Origin: Tubiluchus corallicola
Lineage: Eukaryota > Priapulida > Priapulimorpha > Priapulimorphida > Tubiluchidae
Length of the DNA: 64,000 nucleotides
Direction of reading: 5' to 3'
Assembly: GCA_030141605.1 (NCBI GenBank)
Contig: JAQGDQ010000835.1
Span: forward strand, 1-64,000
In this document: positions 24,167 through 35,978 of the stretch, piece after piece
Numbering within the stretch: the stretch's first letter is position 1
Layout of the letters: each line of letters begins with the position of its first letter
Made by a program: the position numbers and the translations under genes
Notes under the pieces: model-generated
Told to the model about the DNA's origin: nothing
Seen by the model: the letters and a program-made list of their open reading frames with translations, nothing else
Databases searched by the model: none

Positions 24167-24448
24167 TTAAACGTGCGAAGTACAATCTAATAAACTTTGA
24201 TCGTGAATCCTCATACTGCAATTACTGAAATTTTGGTCTCTGAACCAAACTACAGTAATTATGCTAGTAGCATTATTCATCTTACGACTCAATTGTGAGA
24301 CAATCTGGACAAGTCGAACTTACAAATAATCATTACAGACATGTGCGAGGTGAAGTTTTCCTAACACAGACAATCATAGGCATTAAATATTTTATGTACT
24401 GCCCCACACTGCAACGAAGAGGTGTCAGTCATACTCCCTCTGTCTTAA

Positions 24449-25055
24449 AGGAAGACAAGATGATTTTTCATATACTACCCCATTTTCAACTCCGATAAAA
24501 AGTGTACATTTCTACGCAATTAATACTGCAGAAGCGTTTCTGATAATTAAATAATAGATTAAAAACTTAATTAATGGCGGGCGAGCCCAGCTATTGATGA
24601 CATCACAAACGAACGTAATTTTTAAACAGCAAAAACACTCCACTAGCGTGTTACACGTGTTTGCGAAAGCGAAAATTAAAGTGCAGTGCTGCTGTAAGAT
24701 GTTCAGTGTGTTGCAATAAAACTTATCAAGTTTTAATATTAAAAACTCAAATTTCTAACTAACTGCTGTGTTCACGCATAAGCAGTCCAACGTGTGTAGT
24801 TCGTTGCAATCTAACACATCTGAACTGACAGATGCAGCATCTGGTTTTGTGCAATGCGTTTCCGAAATGCAGGTGCTAGTGCCCGTCTAACTAGCGAATG
24901 GCGAAATGCATGTAACAGTGAAGAACTAGTGGCGCGAAATTGTGTTTGCTTGGTAATAATTCTTTCATTTTTGTAAAAAAATAGTGTTTTTCATTTCAAT
25001 ATTTTAAGGAGTAGTTTATTTTGACCTGCAGTTTAAGATTCGGCCTGGTTTTGCT
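24449..25055 (+). mobile_element. Repeat family C, full copy: TTAA-flanked MITE
   Basis: Left end AGGAAGACAAGATGATTTTT and right end, in reverse complement, AGCAAAACCAGGCCGAATC, both bordered by TTAA. Length 607 bp. Marker blocks include GATGACATCACAAACGAACG and GTTTGCGAAAGCGAAAATTA. At least seven other full or partial copies are in the window, making it the most abundant repeat here. It has no coding frame. Confidence 0.85.
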
Positions 25056-27169
25056 TTAAGCTGATGAGTCAAAGACCATCAAAAGAAACATAGAACTGAA
25101 ATCTTAATTGAAAAATGATTTACCAGGAGTCAGCTGCTGCTTCTTCCTGAAACTGAGCTACTGAAAGTTGTACAGTATGCTAAATTGCACTCGGTACGTG
25201 GAAAAAGAAGCCGTGCCTTCCCGCTGGAGTGACAGTAGAGAAGGTTTCACTATCCAGAGGAGAGGATATCGTTACATTAGCAATTGATTTAGAACAGTGA
25301 GGAAAACTCAGTGATTTTGCTAGTTTAAAGTTACTTGTCACCAATGAATAAGCAATGGTGTTGTTTTCATACTAAATTCAGCGTAAAGTTCTCTTAAATG
25401 TAGCTATTAAGGCGCGACTAAGACTCGGATCTACATTCAGAATGGAAGTCACAAGGTAGCGAATATATATTAATGAGCATGTAGTCGTAGCTTGATTTTT
25501 ATCCGCGAGCATGGCAGATCTAAGAGAACCTATACATTGACCTCATTTGTTTGTTCATCACTTTGATAGTGTGATAATTGATTAAAATTTTGTCTTACGT
25601 TTATTAAGTATTTTACTTATTGAATTGTACCTATGTATTGTGTTATGCATTATGTGCTTTGTGTATGTTATAATAAATCGATTTAAATTTTGCTTACGTA
25701 GTATGGTGCATATGTATGTATTGTGAACATGTTGTATCTATGTATTCGATTGCCTTTAGTTTTATTTTTTGCACTAGTAGTTTATAGTTTTGCACCAGAC
25801 ACATTTGTGTTTAACAGTATATTAGTATTGGAAATATTTTTAACACCGAGGATTGTAATCTTATTGTAACCTATTTCATGGCAAATGGACTTCATGATTA
25901 TATCTATATTAGCTAGTTAGGTATCGAGTAAATACTTCAAAAACTATAGTAGGGATTCAGACGATGGTGTTGTTGGTATAGCTGAATTGCTTACAGGCCT
26001 GAGGCAGGAGCTGAAACATGGAGACTTGGCAAATTGCCTTATCACACATGAGTAAACCGCACTGGACAAGGCATAGTTAAGTGATCATTAATTACTGAAT
26101 ATAGAAAAACATTGAGACGAATCTTAAACTTTCCCAGAAATTATCATTCCAGCATGACATTCTGTATTACTGACATATCCTCTAGATATGCTCTTCCATA
26201 AGGGAATTTTAAAGCTCTGTTGTAACATAAATTTATCTGTTAATCCAGTTCTATGCTCATTGACTGTGTTAAACAACCATACTAGTATAAGTATACTCGT
26301 CAGAAACCATGTTAGAGCACGCGTGAGCCACCATACTTATGCCTATAGACCTGTTGACATAATAGCGTACATCATGTTCTGAACTTTGCATAATGAATGT
26401 GTAATTGAAGGTTTCACAGTTAATGGTATCAATGAAATGTTGTATTTGCTACTAACAACATAATGGATATACCAATGTAAATAGCACTTACTTACTCATT
26501 ATATATATATAATTATTAGTCACTAGCAACCGTGCACAGTGGTCACGCAATTAACACATGAGCGTAACAATCTATAATTTTTGACAACCACACCAACCAC
26601 GGCCAAAACCAAGAGCAACATTGCATCTATCACTTAACCATCTATCATCTATGGATCTGAGTTCATCTAGTCCTGTTATTTCAACTAAGCTAGCATCACT
26701 GTATAACATGTTATGAATTTTATATGCCATTATCTAGCCTGGTCATCACGCAATAGATAATTAAGCAATTCACGTCAAACGCGTCACCGAGTAAGATTGA
26801 CTTTAATTAAATTCGACATGTAGGTGTCATATACAGCATAATACAATGATGTCTACCGTTACAGCCAGAGCTCAATTATGACCGGCCCCTATGATCAACA
26901 ATTTGCGGCCCCTAGGCTAATGAAATTATGGGCTCCCTCAGACGGAGCCACCCTCTAATTTGCTCGCACTCGTTTCGGATATTCTTTACCTGAGTTATAC
27001 TTACTTCAACAACACTTGCACAGCTGAGGACCCCATATTTCAAATAAAGGGCTTCAAACAAGGCTAAAATAAAAGGCCCCAAACAGGGATCTTTTATCTC
27101 AAATGAGGAGCCAGTTTAAAATGTCATTATCAATTTACACAGTAACTTCACATCATTTACATTTTTAAA
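25056..27169. other. Gene desert
   Basis: No gene recognised on either strand. Around 25190-25290 a short open stretch (PAGVTVEKVSLSRGEDIVTL) is not bounded by splice sites that I can support. The rest is AT-rich unique-looking sequence. Confidence 0.5.
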
Positions 27170-27560
27170 ACAACAGCACTTTTATTAAAACTTAAATTTA
27201 CAATTGCTTAGAAACATGTCCAATCGATTCTACATCAATCAACCCTCATCATCAGTGGTACACTATACAAACAACAACCAGTTTATATAGGCAGAAACTA
27301 CAGTATAGAAAATTATGCATTAATTACGTATTTACAAAGAAGCCAAAGCAATGAATAAACAGACCTGTAGAACAGAAATAGATACAGCGACAAATACCTA
27401 ATTTTCTATAATGTGCACAATTTTTATACTGTAGGTTCTGCCTGTATAAAATGGTTTCAGTATAGAAAATTATGTACTAATTATGTATTTACAAACAAGC
27501 CAAAATAATGAATAAACAGGGCTTTAGAAAAGAAATAGATACAGCGACTATTCATGGCGA
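27170..27560 (-). mobile_element. Penelope-like element 3' tails, minus strand
   Basis: The reverse complement contains CTGCCTATATAAACTGG and ACCACTGATGATGAGGG, the same tail motifs as the Penelope-like relic at 1682-2280, and ends in TTTTAATAAAAGTGCTG. A second, diverged copy of the upstream part (TTCTGCCTGTATAAAATGG, on the plus strand) lies near 27433-27451. No coding remains. Confidence 0.65.
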
Positions 27561-27619
27561 ATTTGGTCCTATATTAGTTATTTTATAACATTGTACAGAT
27601 TGTATGAGAAGGCTATAGA

Positions 27620-27975
27620 TAGGCAGGAGAGAGAAACAGAGAGAGGGAAAAGAGGGAGAGTGAGAGAGGAGAGAGAAAGAGGAGGGAGGGAGAGAGAGAG
27701 AGAGAGGAGGGAGGGAGATAGAGATAGAAGGAGGGAGGGAGATAGAGATAGAAAGGAGGGAGGGAGGGAGACGGAGAAGAGGGAGAGTGAGAGAGAGAGA
27801 GAGAAAGAGGGAGGGAGAGAGAGAGAGAGAGAGGAGGGAGGGAGAGAGATAGAGATAGAAGGGAGGGAGATAGAGGAGGGAGGGCTATAGAGAAGAAAGA
27901 GGGAGATAGAGATAGAGAGGAGGGAGGGAGATAGAGAGGAGGGAGGGAGGGAGATAGAGAGAGTGAGCAGAGGGG
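27620..27975. repeat. ~350-bp purine-only tract (GA/GGGA)n
   Basis: The plus strand is nearly all A and G: mixed GAGA, GGGAGGGA and GATAGA arrays. Long mirror-like polypurine tracts can adopt triplex DNA. The long Arg/Glu-rich and Ser/Leu-rich reading frames here are artefacts. Confidence 0.95.
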
Positions 27976-28281
27976 GAAACGCAAAAAGGGGAGCGCATGA
28001 GGAAAAAGATGGGGAGTAGTAGCAGGCGTGCATAAATGATAGAAAGTAGAGCAAACAAGAGAGTGAGAAGGAGATGAAGATGTATAAGGACGGAAGTTTT
28101 TCATTATCTTGCTTCGACGGAGCTTCCTATACAAATTTATCATTAAAATTGTGAAAATTCTTGTATACATGTTGACAGTCAACATCTTATTGAAAAAACT
28201 GAACATTAAATTTGATCATGCTGGGAATATCACTGGCCGTATGCAGGTCTCAATACAATACAGGCCAAGTAATATTACCCG

Positions 28282-28663
28282 CAGTGGCGTAGCAAGTGTT
28301 TGTAGCGCCTGCCGCCTGGGGACGAAAAACTTCTGGCGCCGTTACGCCGCTGTACCCTTCTAATGTTTGATCACTTGTTTCGTGGGTGAAGCCACAAATT
28401 ATACGCGTTTTTTGCGACGCGACGCTCTACGCACGTTAGTCTTTTTCTAGGCTGTATGTAGTAATTAAGTCAGCTACGTTGATACCTGATTAGGCAATTT
28501 TGTTATAATTTGAAGATATTTATCAATTGTTTTGTTAATGTCAAATTAGTTTATAATAATTAACACCCGGAGATTTACAATAATTAACAATTAATAAATA
28601 ACTCTCACCTTTACACCCGGAGACGATTGCCCCCCCTTTTGCCCCCACCTTGCTATGCCTCTG
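28282..28663. mobile_element. hAT-like MITE with CAGTGGCGTAGCAAG ends
   Basis: Left end CAGTGGCGTAGCAAG and right end (reverse complement) CAGAGGCATAGCAAG; the CAGNGGCGTAGC motif is widespread in animal hAT MITEs. Flanking octamers attacccg and gtcacccg match at 6 of 8. Length 382 bp, non-coding. Confidence 0.8.
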
Positions 28664-31149
28664 GTCACCCGCAGTTAAGTTGAGAAATTAATGTTAATTT
28701 ATGCATTATCACGCAAATTATGCTTGACTCAGCTAGTAGCTTTCTATTGATCCGGGTAGCTTTAGTTGATATTATACTGCAGTATGCTTTGCAAGCAATT
28801 AAAAGGTAAAACAATTCCGCAAAATTAAAACTTCCATGAAATAATAGCCTTTTGTAATTATTTTCGTTAATTTTACTCACCCTCAAAAAAATATAATTTA
28901 TGATACCAATGCACGACAACGTGTCAGGAAATAATAGTTCCACTGTTGCACAATCTATTGTCTTTCTTCCTATTATTTCCACTAACTCATCATTCTTCCT
29001 GTCGTGTGTGATCTAACCTTTCTCCCAGTTCCTTTTTTGTTCACTTTTTTTATCAAGTGCTGGTTCACTTGACAGTGGGCTTATACAAGCCTTTGCTTCT
29101 CTAGTCCACTGCAGTACAATTAATCTTTTATGATAACGATGGTGTATATAAGTTCAGCAGCAGATACACTTAAGACATGGTTTCAACTGACGAAAGGTTT
29201 CAAACTAAAAACTTTGCCCTTTAAAAACACACACACACACACTCGGAAACGCTGGGCGAGTATAATGCTTCTCAAAATAAAGTGGTGCAGGATTAGCATT
29301 AACCTCTCACAGAGAATGGTGACACAGCAGTTACATTCTTCTTCACGCCGAAAATACAAACCCTATGAGAAAGAGAGATCCAGTTTTCCGGACTTCCCAT
29401 GAGAAACTCACCTGAATAACGTGTACAATTTGGAAATGCTTTTCAATGAGCAGCAAGAAAAACGAGTGTACAAGCTAGCAAAATACCAAACATTCAAAAA
29501 TCATGATTTAAAAATGTTATATTTATGTTGATTTTCGTCTGTTCATCATTTGAACAGTCAGAATTCTATTTTAATTTGGCTTTTTAAATTTTCAAGTTTG
29601 TGTGTCACATTTTTGGTGGATTTGCAAAATATTTAAAAAAAATGGGTTTCGGAAATTTTGCGAGGGTGTGAAGTTTCCCGATGTGAAGCGGTACAAGATT
29701 TGTGCTTACCTCTCTGACAGAGAGTGCCGGCTGTCAATTGCTTTAACATTTTCTTCTCGCCAATCAACCCCCCCCCCCACCCTAGCAGAAACAGATCCAG
29801 TCAACCTGCAGTATTGTGTAATAATTTATGTTACCATGTATTACACGTCATTACATTGTACTAAATGTGATAATAATAAAAACCTCAAAACTTCAAAATA
29901 AGCAAGTTGCAAATAAAAAACATATTGTTTAGTATTTCGTTACTGTGGCAACCGTTGACTGTTTGTTGATGCACTACCCAAAATTTGTTAAGAAATATGT
30001 TGCTTTTGCACTAAATGATTGTACAGCAGCCACGAAGTTATCTTTTAAAAAGGAACACTTATATTAACAAAGTACTAGGGCCTATACTGAAAAGACATTA
30101 AAAAGGTATTATTTTAACATTTCAGTCATTACAATAATTATTTCTTACTTCCTGTAGTTTTTAAATTTTTTCCATTTCTTATTGTTTGAAATCAAAAATC
30201 AGCTTTGGAGAAATGAGTCATGATGCAAGCATTTTTATGGAGAAACCAACGTGAATCGACCATTGTTTATTTACTAACCGCAGATATGTGAATAACTTCA
30301 GTTCTTAACATAAAGATGCTTCTTTATTCAAAGTTAAACGCTCTTTCTCATGGATTCGTGGGTTTTTGTCTTCAGTTTCTACTGCGCAGTGAGAGTTTCT
30401 TCTTTGTGGTTGAACTGATTAATGGAAAGGTTTAATCAAGTGGACTGTCTTTCCGGTAATCAGACCATGAGTAAAAGAGCACCTGTTAAACTATGTTAAA
30501 AGCGTTAGACTATGATAGATAATTATGCTGATGAATGCTGGCATGAAGCCCAGTTAAGGTGTGGTGTCACGTGAGCAAGTGATTCAGTACCGAAGCATAG
30601 GCGTCGATGCGTGGAAGCTCGGCGCACGAGATATAAGCCTTGTGATGCGCCCAGCTCAGGCGATTGAGTCTCGGAAGTGAAGGAGAGCAGGCTAGGTCAG
30701 GGGGCTTGGCATTACTATCTCTTATATTTATTGCGTTTGATGTTCAATAAGCGTGTAGTTTTATAATCTGACTCTTCATAGTTTTGCCACCCCTAAATCA
30801 CCAATAATTAGCTTTACACGCCCAATATGACGATTTATTTTACTCCATGGCCCGTCCAGTTAAGTCTTCTGCATTTTATCTTCCTGGTTCGTTTTTTTCC
30901 TTAACTCTGTCGTACAAATCTTTGTTACTTATAATATTTGGCAGTTTTACTTGCAATAATGATCTGTATAAGCGTCGTTGAAATGCATCTGTCTTCAGCT
31001 GATTATTTACTTTCAAGATTCATAATTCCTAATTGTATAAAAAATGGAAGATATGTAAGCGTTGAATATCCTAAGCTTACAACTTAGACTAATATTCTAG
31101 CTATTGAAGATGTTTTTAAGTTTTGAGAAAGCCGCTAGTACCAGGCCAA
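28664..31149. other. Intergenic sequence without a recognisable gene
   Basis: No supported gene. It includes short CA runs near 29226 and a poly-C run near 29770. The reading frame at 29130-29402 has repeat-like composition (HTHTRKRW) and no homology that I recognise. Confidence 0.45.
30560..30778 (+). mobile_element. Possible solo LTR
   Basis: A locally GC-richer 219-bp block begins TGTGGTGTCACGTGAGC and ends CTGACTCTTCA. It contains a TATA-like GAGATATAAGCC and a downstream TTCAATAAGC polyadenylation-like signal in LTR order. No target duplication or second LTR is seen, so the assignment is weak. Confidence 0.3.
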
Positions 31150-31650
31150 TATCTTCTTTCTTTTGATATCTTCTTCAGTATCAGACAGTCTGCCAGGATA
31201 TTTACATTTCTGGATTCATCGAATATTTTCTTTCTTTTGATATCTTCTTCAGTATCAGACAGTCTGCCAAGATATTTGCATTTCTAGATTCATTGAATAT
31301 TTTCTTTCTTTTGATATTTTCTTCAGTATCAGACAGTCTGCCAAGATATTTGCATTTCTGGATTCATCGAATATTTTCTTTCTTTTCATATCTTCTTCAG
31401 TATCAGACAGTCTGCCAAGATATTTGCATTTCTAGATTCATTGAATATTTTCTTTCTTTTGATATTTTCTTCAGTATCAGACAGTCTGCCATGATAATTT
31501 GCATTTTTGGATTCATATTTTCTTTCTTTTCATATCTTCTTCAGTATCAGACAGTCTGCCAAGATATTTGCATTTCTAGATTCATTGAATATTTTCTTTC
31601 TTTTGATATTTTCTTCAGTATCAGACAGTCTGCCATGATAATCTGCATTT
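31150..31650. repeat. 74-bp minisatellite, about 6.5 copies
   Basis: Units carry TTCAGTATCAGACAGTCTGC and GAATATTTTCTTTCTTTTGA. Later units show shorter, alternating variants (GCCAAGATATTTGC / GCCATGATAATTTGC), suggesting higher-order amplification of a two-unit block. The open frame across it is spurious. Confidence 0.92.
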
Positions 31651-31909
31651 TTGGTTTCGTCTTTGTGATTAATGTGAAACTCCTCAGTGTTGCTTTCATT
31701 TATTTTAAATTCATATTTGTTTCAGGGAGACTGTAGGTGACTGTAGCATTATTTCAGTAACTATTTAAGACTACTAATTTTCATAACTCGTACTTTATTC
31801 AACCCTATCTTGAATAACGAGGGCGTTTCAAAACTTCGTGCTATGACACCACGTAATATTTAACTAACACGAGTTATAGCTTGCACTTAGTTTTTTGACG
31901 TTTTTGAGA

Positions 31910-32000
31910 GAGGCCTGGCTTAGTGGTTATGATGTAATCTATACAGCAGTACAGCACGCACAGTGTTAAGCACTGCTCGATTTGTGATAGGAATTGGTGG
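31910..32000 (+). mobile_element. SINE-like box A segment
   Basis: TGGCTTAGTGG at 31916-31926 matches the RNA polymerase III box A consensus exactly. A degenerate box B-like GCTCGATTTG lies about 50 bp downstream. No cloverleaf. Weak. Confidence 0.35.
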
Positions 32001-32249
32001 GTGAATACCATAAGGCAAGTCTGTGGGACTTTATTATTTTCTCATATTATCTCCAGCCATTTCTTTGCTTTGTGGAGGACTCAGAACTTGTCCAAAATAG
32101 GGTTGTTTGGTGTCAAATTCTTTTGATAGTGAGCGAGATTTCACATCAGTCACAATTACCTATATTAAATGCACCTTCCCATTGACTGTCGAATTAATGA
32201 TACATTATGTGGTCATTAACTCAAACTGACAAACATAAACTTTTCAGTT

Positions 32250-32488
32250 GAATTCGATTCTCATTTCAATTTTCGCTTTCACAAACAAGTCCAACACGCT
32301 AATGGAATATTTTTGATGTTGAAAATTGTTAGTTTGTGATGTCATCAATAGTTGAGCTCGCCTGCCGTTAATTAAGATTTTAATCTATTATTTAATTATC
32401 AGAAACGCTTTGCATTATTAATCGTGTTAAAATGTATACTTTTTAGACTTGATAATGGGGTAGTGTATAAAAAAGCATCCTCTCTATC
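32250..32488 (-). mobile_element. Repeat family C fragment, minus strand
   Basis: In reverse complement it matches the 5' half of family C, from the end before TTAA at 32489-32492 through TTGATGACATCACAAAC to the GCGAAAGCGAAAATTG block. The 3' half is missing. Confidence 0.75.
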
Positions 32489-32639
32489 TTAATGATGGTG
32501 CCTCTATTAAGCAATAGAGTGATTAAATTTGAAACTGAAGTAATTAAAAATCTTGCTCATTTGTTACTGGGCGCACACAATTCAATTCAAATTTAATTTA
32601 AAAGGTTTATCTCTAATATATTATTTATAGCCCAAATAC

Positions 32640-33060
32640 AACAAATTATGTAAAGTGTGTAGAAATGGGGTGGCGAAAGACCAGGAGGTCATCGAGTCAG
32701 CCACCCCTATATAACTTAGGAATAGTATAAAGCACGGCAGGCAGACGACATGGTTAAGTGAATAATATGTAGTTAGATCTTAAGTGTAGCAAATAAACAA
32801 AATGCAATGCAGTTATATTATAATTATACCAATGGAAAAAAGAAAGCAAATAATGCAGTTAAATATTAAAACAACAACTGAACAAGTCATGAATGCAACA
32901 ACAAAAAAGCAAGTAATCTGGTTAAATCATAAATGCAGCGAATGAACTAAAATGCAGCAAATGAACGAAAATGTAGTTAAATCATGAATGCACAATAAAA
33001 AAAAAACAAGGAAGAAAATTTGTGCAGTAAGTCTTAAATAAAGTAAATGAACAAAAGCAA
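32640..33060. repeat. Repeat family E, diverged copy
   Basis: GGGGTGGCGAAAGACCAGG and GTCAGCCACCCCTATATA resemble the start of the two family E copies at 51625 and 53065 (GGTGACGAAAAAAGCGAGG, GTCAATCACCCCTATC). The A-rich continuation, with repeated AATGAACAAAA and AAATCATGAATGCA motifs, is also similar in style. Confidence 0.5.
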
Positions 33061-33249
33061 TCACGGTAAAAAATGTGTCTGAAAAAAGCTGTACAAGGAA
33101 TAGACGTACGTTATCCGATAGATCCTAAACAGGCCTACGTGCATAATTATTTTCATATTCGTAATTCACAAACGTGTTTTCCGGCTTTCGCTTCGTTTGT
33201 GACCCGAATTAGCACTGACCCTGGCGAGTCTGATTGGGGAAACGCTGTA

Positions 33250-33544
33250 GTGCACAAAGGGCCTATTTCAGGGGGAGAAGTGGGGATACTTCCCCGGGGC
33301 GTCACCCTCCAGGGGTGACAAGTATTAAGGACTCGTGTTAAGAATAAAGCAGTTTTTCTTTCAATTGTTCTTTCCTTTCACAACTGTATGACTCCATATT
33401 TCTCCGGCGTTCTAGCAGTTCAAAAAATTTCTGGGCGCTAACCATGGTGCCTGCGCTTCGACACCTCCCCCCCCCCCCGAGGGGGCCTCACACGCCTCAC
33501 TTCCCCGGGCCTCGCTTAGGCTGAAATAGGCCCTGAGTGCACAA
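33250..33544. mobile_element. ~295-bp inverted-repeat MITE
   Basis: GTGCACAAAGGGCCTATTTC at the left and, in reverse complement from the right end, GTGCACTCAGGGCCTATTTC: inverted arms of about 21 bp. The interior is unusually GC-rich, with CCCCGGGG-like runs and a poly-C stretch near 33470. No target duplication identified. Confidence 0.6.
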
Positions 33545-34059
33545 TATATAAAACCTGGCTCACTTTCAAATTTTGTTCTTAATTTGGCCCGATTACGAAA
33601 GGACGATAAAGCTGTTTAAAAATTTAACGCCTAGGCCTATAAGCAGGCTATGATTTACATGAATAAAATATGAGAATGAAATTCAACTTACTTCGTTTGC
33701 CTCGAGATGCTTTATTTGACCGTACCACTTAGTCCGTGGTTTACGTCTATAACACACCTAACAGCTAGTGTTTTCTGCTGCAAATTCTGTAGTCTTTCAA
33801 AGTGACCATGGCGGGTGGATTGATCGATATCGCAAGCCCTCAACGTACTGTGCGATTCTGCGTCCGAAATGCAGTCGAGTTTCGAGTGTTTGGAGACACC
33901 CGGCTTCTCTAATATATATGATTGTAGCGGGAGACTGAAGCCAAAATTATCAAAATGAATCCTCCGCGTGAGAGGATTTTACAGCAGTTATTATAACAGC
34001 TCACACTGCTTGTGACTGTCATCTGATTCAGTGTTTCATGCAAGAATTGGACAGTTTAG

Positions 34060-34800
34060 TCACTTGTGTCATCAAAACATCAAGGTCACCATACAAGGCC
34101 GGCACTAGGCAGTTTGACGCCGTAGGCAAAAGCATTTTAGCACCACATTAGTCTCTTGTGTCATCAAAACATCAAGGTCACCATCCAAGGCCGGCTCTAG
34201 GCAGTTTGACGCCGTAGGCAAAAGCATTTTAGCACCACATTAGTCTCTTGTGTCATCAAAACATCGAGGTCACCATCCAAGGCCGGCTCTAGGCAGTTTG
34301 ACGCCGTAGGCAAAAGCATTTTAGCACCTCCTTAGTCTCTTGTGTCACCAAAGCATCAAGGTCACCATCCTAGGCCGGCACTAGGCAGTTTGACGCCGTA
34401 GGCAAAAGCATTTTAGCACCACATTAGTCTCTTGTGTCATCAAAACATCAAGGTCACCATCCAAGGCCGGCTCTAGGCAGTTTGACGACGTAGGCAAAAG
34501 CATTTTAGCACCTCCTTAGTCTCTTGTGTCATCAAAACATCAAGGTCACCATCCAAGGCCGGCTCTAGGCAGTTTGACGCCGTAGGCAAAAGTATTTTAG
34601 CACCTCCTTAGTCTCTTGTGTCACCAAAGCATCAAGGTCACCATCCAAGGCCAGCCCTAGGCAGTTTGACGCGTCAGGTAAGTATTTTAGCACCACATTA
34701 GTCTCTTGTGTCATCAAAACATCAAGGTCACCATCCAAGGCCAGCCCTAGGCAGTTTTACGCGTCAGGTGAGTATTTTTAGCATCCCATTAGTCTCTTGT
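34060..34800. repeat. ~92-bp minisatellite, about 8 copies
   Basis: Units read TTAGTCTCTTGTGTCATC, AACATCAAGGTCACCATCCA, GGCAGTTTGACGCCGTAGGC and AGCATTTTAGCACC. The last two units diverge (GCGTCAGGTAAGTATTTTAG). Confidence 0.93.
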
Positions 34801-35012
34801 CAAGCCCTTCCCTATGATCCCCGTTCGCCCACTCACAAAATTGAATTTTTGTTTCATGTAATATCATGTTTTATCCGGTCACCGTTTCCTTTTAATTCGC
34901 GTAGAAAATGTGTACGACCGAATCCCAGCAGAATTATTAAATATAAAATATTGTGAGTGCGCATTAGATGTCGGAAGAAATACTGTCAATAATGCCGTCC
35001 GTGGTGAACTGA

Positions 35013-35306
35013 GTCCACCATAAATGTCTTCGGAAAAGGCTAAAAATATCCTATCGCGACCATGTTACCAATGTGGAAGTCCTACAGCAGGCGCAGTCAA
35101 GATGGTTGCTGGAAATAGTCGCAGAGAGAAGGCTGAGATTGGCTGGACATAATCTACGCCTACCGGAACAACACCACTCCAAAATAGCGTTACGCTGGGA
35201 ACCACCTGGTGGAAAAAGGAAAAGAGGACGGTCAAAAACAACGTGGCGCAGATCTTTTAAACAAGACCTTCAGGCTATGAACAGACGTTGGGAGAACATC
35301 GAGTAA
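35013..35306 (+). mobile_element. LINE C-terminal fragment (RTE/endonuclease-type)
   Basis: An open frame gives KCLRKRLKISYRDHVTN, ERRLRLAGHNLRLPE, GGKRKRGRSKTTWRR and a stop. The RRLRLAGH-x-LR and KRGRxKTTWRR motifs are the known 3' terminal region of many animal LINEs. The reverse transcriptase core upstream is missing. The AT-rich tail towards 35700 (TGCCAATAATAAAATTC) may be its 3' UTR. Confidence 0.85.
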
Positions 35307-35809
35307 AAACGTTCTATATTACACTGGTTTCTCACATCTCGGGGAAAACCGGCTCGTGATGCATGAAGCCCAGTTCACTCGTGCAATAAAGTTCAAGCTA
35401 CAATTAAGCGGCCTACAACGATTATTCGAAGTATAAAATTACAGAAAAACAGGCAGGAATAATAACGAAAACAATTTATTCGTTGCGCACTTATTGCAAG
35501 TTCAAACCAGAATTTAAGCAAGAAAACTATTTACATTTTATAAACAAGAAATATGAAAAAATCATGATCATGAATAAGTGCGCAGTTTTTTGGCTACTAT
35601 AGTTATAATGCAATAGATTTGTTTTGTACTTTTGTATTTTCTTATATGTATTTCATCAAAATGTAATGTATATGCCAATAATAAAATTCTAAATTCTGTA
35701 ATATAATATAATATAATTTACCTGTGCGTTGGGCTCACACATGCATTAAAGTGCACTAATTAACTTTTGTTAATTACGTTTCTACAGTTCATGTTGATTT
35801 GATTTAAAC

Positions 35810-35978
35810 TTCAACTCATTTTGAAAACTTTACTCATTTTGAAAACTTCACTCATTTTGAAACTTCACTCAATCTGAAAACATTTTGAAAATTCACCCAT
35901 TTTGAAAACTTCACTCATGTTGAAAACTTCACTCATTTTGAAAACTTCACTCATGTTGAAAACTTCACTCATTTTGAA
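35810..35978. repeat. 18-bp tandem repeat, about 9 copies
   Basis: Units of TTTTGAAAACTTCACTCA with ATG-for-ATT variants. No gene context. Confidence 0.92.

Noticed and set aside
25100-25330. Possible exon with LPETELLKVVQYAKL or VTVEKVSLSRGEDIVTL
   Set aside because: Short frames in two different phases, no consistent splice sites, no family recognised.
27578-28206. Long Ser/Leu/Pro-rich frame on minus and Arg/Glu-rich frame on plus
   Set aside because: Artefacts of the polypurine tract; homopurine DNA has few stop codons on either strand.
29130-29402. 90-codon frame
   Set aside because: Contains a CA repeat (HTHTRKR), no domain, and no exon context.
33073-33318. 81-codon frame
   Set aside because: Overlaps the inverted-repeat MITE at 33250 and has no recognisable motif.
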